In this document: piece by piece, positions 22,050-31,451 of the stretch
How the letters are laid out: each line of letters begins with the position of its first letter
Position numbering within the stretch: the stretch's first letter is position 1
Assembly (NCBI GenBank): GCA_019022495.1
Contig: JAFEKR010000008.1
Coordinates: 124,001 to 188,000 of the forward strand
From: Epichloe hybrida
Taxonomy: Eukaryota; Ascomycota; Sordariomycetes; Hypocreales; Clavicipitaceae
DNA length: 64,000 bases
Reading direction: 5' to 3'
The notes under the pieces: model-generated
What the model was told of the DNA's origin: nothing
Database searches by the model: none
The model's input: the letters and a program-made list of their open reading frames with translations, nothing else
Program-made: the position numbers and the translations under genes

Positions 22050-23624
22050 ATGCCACTCAGAAAGGCAAAGTCAAAGAAAGCCATTTTGATCGCCGTGTAC
22101 ATTTCTGTCTTTGTCGTCGTTTTATTCTACATCAAACCCTTCTTTGGACAGCCAATATCGAGAAACTTGTTCAAACCACGACCCTCTGTCCCGAGACCAC
22201 TCGACTCGGCGTTCCAACACGAACCAAACATTGCTGGAGACGACGATTCGAGGTGCCGAGCGAGCAATGCGCGACTCTCGGATTTGCAAGAGCGATATGG
22301 GCTAGACAATACTTTCCAATATCTTAGACGCGTCATACACTTCACGCGGGAACCAGATGTTCAGCGGCAAAGCCTGGCCAAGCTTTCCCAAAGACTGCTG
22401 AAAAAGGATTTTCAATACGTACAGCTGAAGCCACAACTAAAGAATGTAGGCTCTTCTTGTGCCGAGGCCATCGAGGTTCCGGTTTCCGCGTCGGCCTTCC
22501 CCCAAGATGTCGACGCCTCGGAATTGATGTTTGGAGTTTCGACAACTTTTGATCGGTTTACTGAATATGCCACCCTGCTCATAAATGACTGGTCATTCTG
22601 GCTGACAGACGGGTCTCAAAGATCAAACGGTGGTAAATTGATACTTATGCTTCTGGATGCGAACCCCGAACAGCTTCGACTTGCAAAAGCAGCCCTTAAC
22701 AAGGCTGGAATAGACGCCGATACCTACGCATCGGATTCCTCGCTACCCATGGCGGCGAGGAACATGGCTCTCATACCAACCATGTTCACCCACGCCGAGG
22801 CTAGAAAGAAGAAGTGGCTTGTCTTGTGTGACGACGACACCTACTTCCCCAACATGCACGCCCTGATTGTGAAGCTGGCGAATCACGACGCGTCATCCGA
22901 CATGTACATCGGGGCCCTGTCAGAGGACAGCCTCGCCACTCAGAAACACGGCTCGCAGGCATTCGGCGGCGCAGGCATCTTTCTGTCACTATCAACGGCG
23001 GAAAAGATTACCAAGAACTTTGACGAGTGTTCCTCGGAGAAGAAGGTCGAGCAGGCTGGCTCGCAGGGCGATAGGCTGTTACGCCAGTGCATCCAAGAGC
23101 ACTCTGAGATCCAGCTGACTATATCTCAAGACCTTTGGCAGCTGGATATTTTCGGCGATCCCTCCGGATTCTACGAATGGGGAATAAAGCCATTGTCATT
23201 ACATCACTACCGTAGCTGGCACCAAGCCACGCCAAACGATTTGACCAAACTTGCATACATTTGCGGGGAGGACTGCACCCTCCAGCGATTCCAAACCTTT
23301 GACGATTTCATCATTTCGGGATATTCCATTGCGCACTACCCCGGTGGAATCAACTTTGACACGAACCACGTGGAGAAGACGTTCCATGCCGAGACGGAAA
23401 AGGGCTGGAACTTTGATTACAAGATGGGCTCGCAGCGGTCGTCACTCTCGCAAACGGGCAGGAAAATTGCATGGAAACTGGAGGAAGCCATCGTCCAGCA
23501 AGACGGCAGCGTATTGCAGACCTATGTTCGCAGAGCAAACGATGCGCGCTGGGTCGACGCAGACGGCAAACCGATGGATGAGCACGACAGCGTCATAGAA
23601 TTAGTTTGGGCACCCGGTCGATGA
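22050..23624 (+). CDS. GT31-like (fringe-type, DUF604) glycosyltransferase
   Basis: A single-exon gene of 524 aa. The N-terminus is a basic head (MPLRKAKSKKA) and one membrane anchor (ILIAVYISVFVVVLFYI), the layout of a Golgi type II enzyme. The catalytic centre is KKWLVLCDDDTYFPNMHAL, with the DDD metal-binding motif. It is followed by YIGALSEDS and by FGGAGIFLSLSTAEKI, the fringe-family block that closes the active site. Fungal relatives are GT31/DUF604 proteins, mostly uncharacterised, thought to extend cell-wall or protein-linked glycans. The start codon at 22050 directly precedes the basic head. Its 3' end lies only 139 bp from the end of the convergent small secreted-protein gene. Sugar donor and acceptor are unknown. 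Confidence 0.85.
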   Translation: MPLRKAKSKKAILIAVYISVFVVVLFYIKPFFGQPISRNLFKPRPSVPRPLDSAFQHEPNIAGDDDSRCRASNARLSDLQERYGLDNTFQYLRRVIHFTREPDVQRQSLAKLSQRLLKKDFQYVQLKPQLKNVGSSCAEAIEVPVSASAFPQDVDASELMFGVSTTFDRFTEYATLLINDWSFWLTDGSQRSNGGKLILMLLDANPEQLRLAKAALNKAGIDADTYASDSSLPMAARNMALIPTMFTHAEARKKKWLVLCDDDTYFPNMHALIVKLANHDASSDMYIGALSEDSLATQKHGSQAFGGAGIFLSLSTAEKITKNFDECSSEKKVEQAGSQGDRLLRQCIQEHSEIQLTISQDLWQLDIFGDPSGFYEWGIKPLSLHHYRSWHQATPNDLTKLAYICGEDCTLQRFQTFDDFIISGYSIAHYPGGINFDTNHVEKTFHAETEKGWNFDYKMGSQRSSLSQTGRKIAWKLEEAIVQQDGSVLQTYVRRANDARWVDADGKPMDEHDSVIELVWAPGR

Positions 23625-23763
23625 CCATGATCGTCCACGAGAGCAATAATAATAATGAGGAGTCTTAACTCGTTTCTAATACACACTCCGCCATGGCCTC
23701 TCTCCGACTCCATATTCGCAAGCCCGGAAAAGGCCGGTTTAGCCCCAACGCTGGCGCGGCGCT

Positions 23764-24345
23764 TTAGCATCCGGGAGGGTTGTCGCCACCAAAGGCCTTC
23801 CTCAAGAAGTGAATAGCACGGCCGTATTTGGGAGGGATCTCCTTGCCTTTCTTATCCTTGCATGCGTCAACCGTGGTGGTCTTGAAAATATAGCCCTTCT
23901 TGATATTCTTCCCAAAGCTCTTGTGGGCAGCGACACGAGCCTCGTACTTGCTACCGGACTTCTTGACCTGGCAGACGTACCTGCCGTCGAAGTCGGACTT
24001 TTTATCGCCGTGCAGGTCCTTCCACTTCGACGTAGGCCACGACGACGGCCCGCCGATGGTGCCAGTGTTGATGTTGCGAAGATATTTGAGAATCTCCTTC
24101 ATGGCGTCCTTCTTCTCATCGCGGCGGGTGAGGTCCTCGTACTTGCCCGCCGCGGGCGGGACGCCTGGCTCGGCCGAAGCCTCACGGCGGTCGAGCACGT
24201 AGTCGAACCCGACCTCGGCAGCATTGCGCTTGGCGAGAGCCTCGTCCTGCAAGACGTCGACCCGGCGCTCGGCAATGGGCAGGCGCAAGGCGCTGACGGC
24301 CGAGGCGCAGAAGAAGAGGATGGAGGTCGCTTTGCTGAACTTCAT
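23764..24345 (-). CDS. Small secreted protein with pro-region, unknown family
   Basis: A single exon encodes 193 aa. The signal peptide is MKFSKATSILFFCASAVSA. A charged pro-region follows with Kex2-like dibasic sites (AERR, LAKR, LDRR, LTRR), then a compact basic domain of about 95 residues from INTGTIGGPSSWPTSKW to the end. The mature part contains three cysteines (YVC, DAC, PGC, the last being the final residue), many Lys and Gly residues, and aromatic residues. I do not recognise the fold. Size, processing sites and lack of recognisable family fit an extracellular effector-type or antimicrobial protein, but this is inference from architecture only. It lies next to the 24.3-25.5 kb region, which is poor in genes. 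Confidence 0.75.
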   Translation of the reverse strand: MKFSKATSILFFCASAVSALRLPIAERRVDVLQDEALAKRNAAEVGFDYVLDRREASAEPGVPPAAGKYEDLTRRDEKKDAMKEILKYLRNINTGTIGGPSSWPTSKWKDLHGDKKSDFDGRYVCQVKKSGSKYEARVAAHKSFGKNIKKGYIFKTTTVDACKDKKGKEIPPKYGRAIHFLRKAFGGDNPPGC

Positions 24346-25468
24346 GGTTACTTTGGTTGTTCTGAAGAAGTTTTACGAGGGGAGTCAAAAGATATGAAGA
24401 GTAGATTATGTGTAGTTGTAAATGATGGGACACTGGAGTCTGATGACGAGGAGATGCTTTGATGTCGAGAAGATGATCCAATGTCGAGGAATTGATCTCC
24501 AGGCTCAACAGCTTATGTACTTGACAAGCTCCTAGTAATCCTTGGGAGCTCAACTCCCTACTCGGCGTAAATGCAAATAATCGTCGAGATGTACTCCCAG
24601 ACAAGCTAGGGCTGTTCTTACTGATCGGCGTAATCAACGTCAATCTAGTCCTAGGCAATCCGAGAATGATTTCTCACGTAATACGGAATCAATACGTGCC
24701 GTTCAGCTTCGGAGCAACCAAGGTCTTTGTTTATGTTAGAATTAATTCGTTCTAATTAATCCGTCTCTCTTTGTACTGCTCCGCGTAAGCTCAGTCATTC
24801 TTGAAGTTTGCCTTTACGTGATCCGAGGCACTTCGCACGGGTTAAAGTAAGCTCATACAGCAAGCCTACTATATCTGACAGATTTGCTCCCAGAGAATCT
24901 AGGGCCTTGCTTACGAGATATGACGTCTACAATAGTCACGTATTATTACGGATGTAGTGGTGAGAATTGAGGGCACAGGGATAATGCTTGCCACGACTTT
25001 ATTAATACTTCCTGTGCGTCTTGATATGAGAGACTCGAGACCGGGCCGCGGCGGGAACGTCAGGATAGGAAACTCGGCCCCTTCAAAAGGGGTGAATGCC
25101 GGAGCTGAGGCCGTGACGTAGTCGTGTTGGTCATCTCGATTCAAGCAGGTTTGTTTTATATATTGTCACGTGAGGGGGGACCATCCACCTCACCCGCGAT
25201 TTATCTTTGCTGGAGAGGAATCATCACTACTGCAACTACTAGATTTCATCGAGCTCCTAGGAGATCCATCGTAAAACCCATTCATTCATCTCTCTGCTCT
25301 ATGTGATCGATTGCCATTGCACACACAGCGTCTCAGAGGATTCAAGGGGGTGAAAATCCTAATCATTCAATACTTGGCTATTCTTACGTCTCCGAGAAAG
25401 TAAAAAAGCCTTACTTAACTTGCGACTCATCCAACTGCACAAACATTCAATCATCTTTGGTCGTGCAC
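24346..25468. other. Gene-poor AT-leaning region
   Basis: Contains degenerate related phrases such as GCGTAAGCTCAG, TACTCCCAGACAAGCTAGGGC and TTGCTCCCAGAGAATCTAGGGC, suggesting decayed repeat DNA. No open frame worth calling. The right end should include the promoter of the kinase-fold gene. Confidence 0.4.
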
Positions 25469-26539
25469 ATGGCCGAACCACTGACAAGGTATACATGCAC
25501 CCCCCGTTTCCGTTACTCGGTACGCTAATCATCATGTTGTAGCCCGTACACCAAGGGAAACACCTTGACCCTGAAAATACATGGCACCGGAAGAAAAAAC
25601 GTTCCCCCACAGCTAAACGGCCACGTCAGAGAGCTGCAGGCCAGGATTATTCATGTCATGGAGCCTTCGACAATGTCCATCGTCGTCCAGGTTGAACTGG
25701 AACAGGAAGAGCAGACTGCTCCTGCCCCGAGGATGGTCCTGAAGGTGTACGACCGTCAGTTCTCTCCCCAGCTGCGAGAGTTCAAGGAGACGGGCCCGGC
25801 GACGAGTGCGAGCGAGGAGCAATTCATCGCCTTTGTGCGCCAGGGCTCCATGCCTCAGTTCCTGGTGGATTACGAGGAGAATGGACCATGGGCGTATGAC
25901 GAGTGGGACGTGCCGAAGCGGGAGGCATATTTCTACGCCAGGTCTACGCTGAGCCACGAAGTCGAGCTCGAGGTATACGACCGCCTTGTCGACATGCAGG
26001 GCGTTCACGTCCCGACACTCTTTGCAGATGTTCGACTGGCCGCGCAGCACGCTGCCGCAGCGGAACAGGACGAGAGCCTGGCCAAGTACACCGAGGTCAG
26101 AGCCATTCTCATGGAATACATCCCCGGCTTCCCTCTGAACGACGTCGTGACAGAGGCGCCCGAGTCGGACTGGGCGCCCATCTGCGACCAGGCGATCGAG
26201 GTAATCAGGAAGATTGTTGACAACGACTTTATCAACTTTGACATCAAGACCAGAAACATCCTTGTCCGACGCGGCGAGGAGGGCGCGTATCAGGTATTCT
26301 ACTTGGACTTTGGCGAGTGCCGGTTTCGCGACCCGTCCGATTCCGACCAAGTTTGGCGCGAGCGCAAGTGCCAGAAGGACGAAGAGGGAGCCGTGGGCTA
26401 CTTGATGATGAACTACATCTCGTATGCAAAAGGGAAGAAGGGGAAGAAATACAAGGGAACCCTTCCTCTGCCTTGGGAGTACACGCCTTCCTCGCGCTTT
26501 GAGGGGGAGTACATTGAGCTCTACGACAATGCGGGCTAG
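25469..26539 (+). CDS. Kinase-fold protein (fungal protein/aminoglycoside-kinase-like)
   Basis: A 20-nt first exon (25469-25488), a 54-bp intron and a second exon (25543-26539) give 338 aa starting MAEPLTSPYTKGNTLTLKIHG. A kinase-like lobe structure is visible. VLKVYDRQFSP holds the probable ATP-binding lysine. AILMEYIPG is the hinge. DFINFDIKTRNILV is the catalytic loop with Asp and Asn in the HRDxxxxN spacing. VFYLDFGECRF is the DFG metal-binding motif. Such small fungal kinase-like proteins resemble APH/choline-kinase-type enzymes and are common in expanded families; the substrate is unknown. The protein lacks signal and membrane segments. The second exon opens at TTG in frame with no ATG near, which is why I adopt the short first exon. 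A TA-flanked MITE lies 54 bp past the stop. Confidence 0.75.
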
Positions 26540-26592
26540 GTAGTTCTAGCAGGACAAGATGAGCTTCGTCCTTGGCCTTCTGTCTCATTATA

Positions 26593-26691
26593 CAGTAGGT
26601 CCAGGTAATTCCGAGCAACTGGTAGCAAAATTAGCGTAGAACCCACAGCGTTTTAAGATGCTCGCTGCTCGGAATTACCTGAGACCCACTG
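26593..26691. mobile_element. 99-bp TA-flanked foldback (Tc1/mariner-type MITE)
   Basis: The ends are imperfect inverted repeats of about 26 bp: CAGTAGGTCCAGGTAATTCC at the left and GGAATTACCTGAGACCCACT(G) at the right. TA dinucleotides flank both sides (26591-26592 and 26692-26693). CAGT..ACTG ends with a TA target duplication fit the Tc1/mariner superfamily. It carries no coding sequence. Confidence 0.7.
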
Positions 26692-26693
26692 TA

Positions 26694-27578
26694 GATGGGA
26701 ACGTAGCGTGCCAGGGTGATGGCATGATGTCCGGCCAAGGCCTCGAAGCAAGGATTTCATGCAGCCGTCTTCAAATCTCTGAACGCTTCAAGGAGGAGAA
26801 ATGTAGCGAAATGGCTTGTTTTAATTCGCTTCCAAAACAAGGGAAAGCGGGGCACAAATCCGCTTTCTTCCTTGCTTAACGATTGGTCCAATCCCAAGGG
26901 GGATGATCAAGCCCCCTTTTAGAATTGTGCGCCCCGTGTTGTTGTTTAGTAGATAAGATTGGTCAAATGTCAACATGCCAGAATCAACAGGCAATCATCC
27001 CGAGTCATTGAAGCGTAGTGCTTGGATCCACGGATCACGACAAGGTCATGCTTGACAAGAAACGCAAAGCTACCTTGCTCTCAATATGGCTTGGTCCAGC
27101 GGGTCCCAGTGGATCCCCGAAAGCGTTTGCTGCTGCTCCGGAATTACCGGGACCCACCGTACCACACTCGCGGGTCTCACGAAGCCACCTGCTCTTTTGC
27201 TAGCGGCTATGCAGTCGGTAGCGAGGTGGGGGGGTTGCTGTAAGTCAAGTTTGATATTAAAGCCGTTATGCCAAAGACCACCACAGTGTATTAGTGCGAA
27301 TCCTCGCTCGCGTGTTCAGCCCGTTCGTACTGTGTCAGACGGTGTGGAAAAAGCGAAGATGATTTGAATTTCAGCCATCTAGACTATCCCACGCATTGAA
27401 AAAAAAAGAGGTTTATATAAAGAGGGCGAGGAGCTCCCCTTTGCCCGAAAATGCCAAGGTCTCGCAACCCAAGCCGCGAAGAGCAAAGGCGTCACGAAGA
27501 GAGTTGATGCCCTGGGTGTGAGGCCATACGCTGCTCACTCGTATACTGCTTCTCGGAACATTCTGGCTTTCGCCCACA
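26694..27578. other. Intergenic with a diverged second foldback copy
   Basis: Around 27096-27162 the sequence GGGTCCCAGTGGATCC, some 40 bases, then CCGGAATTACCGGGACCCACCG, echoes the inverted ends of the 99-bp foldback at 26593. It is probably a decayed relative. The rest is likely the lipase promoter, with TTTATATAAAG near 27411 as a possible TATA element. Confidence 0.4.
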
Positions 27579-28897
27579 ATGAAGCTCTTCTCGCTGCTCC
27601 CAGCAGCAATGTGGACGGCCCAGTGGTCGGCAATTGGTCAAGCACATACCATTCACAAGGGTGCGTCTATCTATCCACGGAGCCCTTTGGTCCCGGACGA
27701 ATAACGCAGTAGCAAAAAGGCATTGGCTGACGAGAGCCATCATACAGCCCAAGTAGATCCATCCACGACGATACTGGCGCAAAGAGCAGGGAAAGCATTG
27801 GATGCCCCCTCTGCCAAGTTGTTCGGGCAGTACGCCGTGGCGGCATATTGCGACGAGCTAACAGACTTCAGGGTTAGGAACGCTGCCAAAAGGGTTTGTC
27901 TGGCCAGCAGCTGCCCGAACATGGATTCGGCAAGAATCATCCTCTCGTTTGGAAACGACCAGGCGGACGGGATCCATGGATTCATTGCAAAGGACACGGC
28001 CATGAAACTATTGATTGTGAATTTTCGGGGCAGCTTCAGTCCAAGAGAATGGCTCACAAACGCGCAGACTGTACTCACACCCGCGGGGTAGGTTCTCACA
28101 CATTTCCAGGGTCAGGGAGGATAACATGCGGATGCTGGCTAACGTGCAGTTGTCGAATCCTCTCAAGGCAGCAATCGGCCCAAGAACCAGACTTCCCTCT
28201 TTGTGGCCGTTGCATGGCTCACACGGGCTTCTGGAAGGCCTTTGACAGCGTCCGCGGCAAAGTCTATTCCGAGCTGTACGACCAGTATCTCAGCGGTCCG
28301 CGACTCAGAGATCAAGGCTACAAGATCGTCGTCACGGGTCATTCACGCGGCGGCGCTGTTGCCGCCTTGATGGGGGCGTATCTGCGGAAGAAAACCGGCA
28401 TTGTTTGCGATGTGTATACCTACGGTGCGCCTCGTTTCGGCAACAAGGAGCTTGTGGATTTCATCGAGGGCCAGACCGTGGACGGAGAAAACAACAACTA
28501 TCGCATAACTAACCGAGAGGACCCTATTCCTCGGATGCCTCCCAGCAGGAAATACGCGTTTTTGACCCCGGAGTATCACTATCCTGCAGGCTATGCCGAA
28601 AACAAGCAACCCGCTACATGTCGAGACTACACATCGCCCAGTGGACAGAACTGTAACACTGGGTACAGTTACGCGCAGTCTACACCTGCGGATCATTCCA
28701 GTTTGGTTTATGCCGGAGGGGGCGGCTTCACAGGCTGCGTTGGTAATGACAAGAACAAGGCAGAGAGACGGGCCCAATCCTCGCGGGCCCGAATTGGGAC
28801 TGGAAGCGACCTCTGCACCGAGTCTTGCCAATACGATTGCAACGAGGAATCAGGTCAATGTGTGAATACCTGCAAGAGACAATCGAAGTGTGGTTGA
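27579..28897 (+). CDS. Secreted class 3 triacylglycerol lipase
   Basis: Three exons (27579-27660, 27748-28087, 28150-28897) give 389 aa. A signal peptide (MKLFSLLPAAMWTAQWSAIG) starts the protein. The lipase_3 fold is shown by FGQYAVAAYCDE, KLLIVNFRGSFSPREWL, CMAHTGFWKAF, the nucleophile elbow VVTGHSRGGAVAALMGAYL with the catalytic Ser, and YTYGAPRFGN. The catalytic Asp is likely in REDPIPRMPP and the His in EYHYPAGY, at the spacing expected of fungal lipases such as the Rhizomucor/Thermomyces type. Disulfide-type cysteines are present. An extra C-terminal tail of about 30 residues holds six cysteines (CTESCQYDCNEESGQCVNTC), not part of the usual lipase core. It probably acts outside the cell on lipids or feruloyl-type esters. 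Confidence 0.9.
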
Positions 28898-29655
28898 GGG
28901 CAGCGCCGAACCGATTTATCTTTCTGCGCGGGGGCGATTCAAGCCGTAAAGTATGCGCAGGCGACACTGAATCACTAGCAAGGACTAAAGTAGGATCACG
29001 ACTAGCCTCGAGTGAAGACACAAAAGATTGTAGGGGTTTGGTGCATATCTTACGTCAAGTTCCGCACAGTGTCTGTAGGCGTCTTCGACTATGCGACGCG
29101 GCAATGAAAATCATACACCTCTCGCGCATGCTTTTCCAATGTACCGATGCAGAGCTGACGAAAAAGTTGAGAACGAACTGCGTGCTTCCGTGTCGTAAGA
29201 TTAGAATTCTTGAGAATGGCCGAATATAATCTCGTCCGCTCGATCCGCGGATCTTCCTCCGCAAAACTCAGGCCGGTGTTCTCAGGACCCGAGCCAGCCA
29301 GTGTCGGCATCAACTCGTCGGTCCATCTGTGGCCGTCCCTCCAGACATGTTGTCGCTCTAATTCTCGTTCTCGGACCGCACCGAGGTGGCCTCGGACCTT
29401 GCGGTGTAAGCAATCCCACGTATGATCATTGAGGCAATTCAATTCTTCTGTATTATCTTAGCTTCAACTGTGTCTGAAAGATGCGCCGACATTCGTCTAG
29501 TTCTGCTGAGAAATTCAAGTCTGATGATGACTGATGATGAAGCGTCTCCAAACTATTCGTAAGGAACTCCTTACCTTCGAACCGTCCCTTTAACGTGTTG
29601 AGGGTCGACTTGGTCGGACGCACGTGGACGAACAAAAATGGGGAGTGGCCACGTG
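28898..29655. other. Intergenic, possible extra exon
   Basis: The minus strand has open stretches at 29453-29659 and 29089-29442 whose composition looks somewhat protein-like (for example the run ELMPTLAGSGPENTGLSF). They could be further exons of the unrecognised gene upstream, but I found no splice pair that joins them in frame, so they are not called. Confidence 0.35.
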
Positions 29656-30963
29656 TCAAAGATCCGCCCGGATAAACCAGCTTATCTCTTCATCTAACTC
29701 GAGCCCCTGCTTGGCCAATTCATCAAGCGCCTCCTCCGCCATCTGGCGAGCATGGACGACAGAATTGAAACCATCTTGAGAGATGTATGAGTCAGCTGTA
29801 TCTTTGCTGCTCCTCTCTAGCAATCCTCTCGACGCTATGACATTCACGACCTTTGCATGTTGGTGGATGAACAAGCTCGCATAAACAACCAATAGGGCAG
29901 CGCGATCTTTCCGAAGGCTATCATGTTTTGTACCCCCGTCTTCGTCCTTGAAAGATTGGTTGATCAGGTCGAGTATATGACCGGCTGTGGCACAACGGTC
30001 GAATGTTGCGTTCCGGGTTGGCGCGGTAGGTGGGCTCGTGCGCCAGGGAAGGCGGCGCAAATGGTCTCGGGTCAGCTCAATTACGAATTGGCCGAGTTCG
30101 GCTGAATACTTTTTGACGTGGCGAATGACTAGGTTTTGTTGCTGTACTGGTGGCCGGTGTTTCCGTAGTATTCGGGCGACACAAGTCGGCTCGGGGTCGA
30201 CTGTCATGGTCTGATGAGACAGTGAAAGCGAAAGCACAGCTAACATCTACACCGGGTCAAAAGAAAGTCAGTAGCTCGAATAGAGAAAGGACGTTTGACA
30301 GCGGTAAGTTTTCGGCGTTACCTCGAGAACATCGAACTGAGCTTCGACATGTCGTATCGTTTGCTTCCCCGGCTCTGTCGATAAAATTGTCTGGCCAACG
30401 GCATCGAGGTCGAAATCGGACACATCAATAAGCGGCCTGTATATAGTCTCCGGCAATCTGACCTTTGACCTTTTCGATACAATTTCGAGGCGTGTCAGAT
30501 CAGGAGTGTACGAAAGACCGTTAGCGTAGAGCACTGATATGTCCCGGAGGATAGTTTCCCGCAACTGAAATATACTGGCCCTCGACAACGACGGTAACGT
30601 GGGGTCTCCAAGTAGTCGCCAAGTGCGACTACTTCGGCGTCTGAGCTGAACTCGACTGTAGGAGGCATCGCTGCTATGCTGGCCATGTAGGCACGACACC
30701 CGGTTTGCAAAACGCGGAATTTCTCGAATAGTTTTGCTGATTGAGAGTACGCGACGATGCTGATCAGGCTGTAACTGGTGTTCTCCGACTCTTCGCTGCG
30801 TGAACTTTTGGTGCTGGTCACGCGCTCCAGGTAGGTGTGTCGCTCCTATTTCTGGTTTGCGGACTCTGCATAGCCTTTGTCCTAGTTTTGAGTTTGCGGT
30901 AAGATCTTCCAGCGGCAAGCTTCTATCAGCAAGTGTGAAACGTGCTTCGGTCGAAATCGTCAT
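29656..30963 (-). CDS. Unrecognised protein, possible compensated frameshifts
   Basis: Two exons (30322-30963 and 29656-30246) are joined by a clean 75-bp intron (GTAACG..GTGTAG, phase 0). Read straight it gives 410 aa starting MTISTEARFTLADRSLP. The second exon (MLAVLSLSLSHQTMTVDPEP to SWFIRADL) and the end of the first (RETILRDISVLYANGLSY, KSKVRLPETIYRPL-like) look like normal protein. In the middle of exon 1 (about 30610-30820) the adjacent frame looks more protein-like (YSLISIVAYSQSAKLFEKF) than the straight frame, which is rich in R, H, Q and S. A pair of compensating indels would explain this. I do not recognise any domain, signal peptide or membrane segment. It may be a lineage-specific gene. 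Confidence 0.5.
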
Positions 30964-31451
30964 GATAGTAGCGATAGCTAGCGATAGCTGATGCAAGCGT
31001 CGTGTTTTTTTGGGGGGGAAGGGGGAAGAGTTGTTTATTTTGGGTTGCTTGGTTTCTATTGGACCAGATCTACCGGTTCTTCATGGAGATCTCGCCAACC
31101 CACCCGACCTCCAAGATCTCCGAAAGCACGTGCTCACGTTTGGGGATGCCAAAGTAAAGCACCTTGATTGCTCCAGAAATCAGTCCAAAATATTGCCTGG
31201 GACTGTTGGCTGCTACGAGTCATGGCTAGCAAAAGCTGTTCAGTGCTGCATCGACCTCGACATATCCATTGGCTGGGTGCAGACTAATCTCGAAGTGGTC
31301 ATATTTCACCTATCAAGATGTGACGACAGCCCATCTCAGAACAATACTGTAACCACTCGCTCATCCAAGAGTCTTCTTATTCATATTCATCACGCGGCCG
31401 AGTGCCCCGCTTATCAGATGGATCTAGCCAGTCAGTCTGCTCAAGGTTATT
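30964..31451. other. Intergenic
   Basis: No supported gene. A G tract lies at about 31011-31026. The plus-strand open frame at 31010-31459 lacks an ATG start and any domain. Confidence 0.45.

Noticed and set aside
29089..29442. 117-codon minus-strand frame with partly protein-like sequence
   Set aside because: No splice pair links it in frame to the neighbouring unrecognised gene, and it has no domain of its own.
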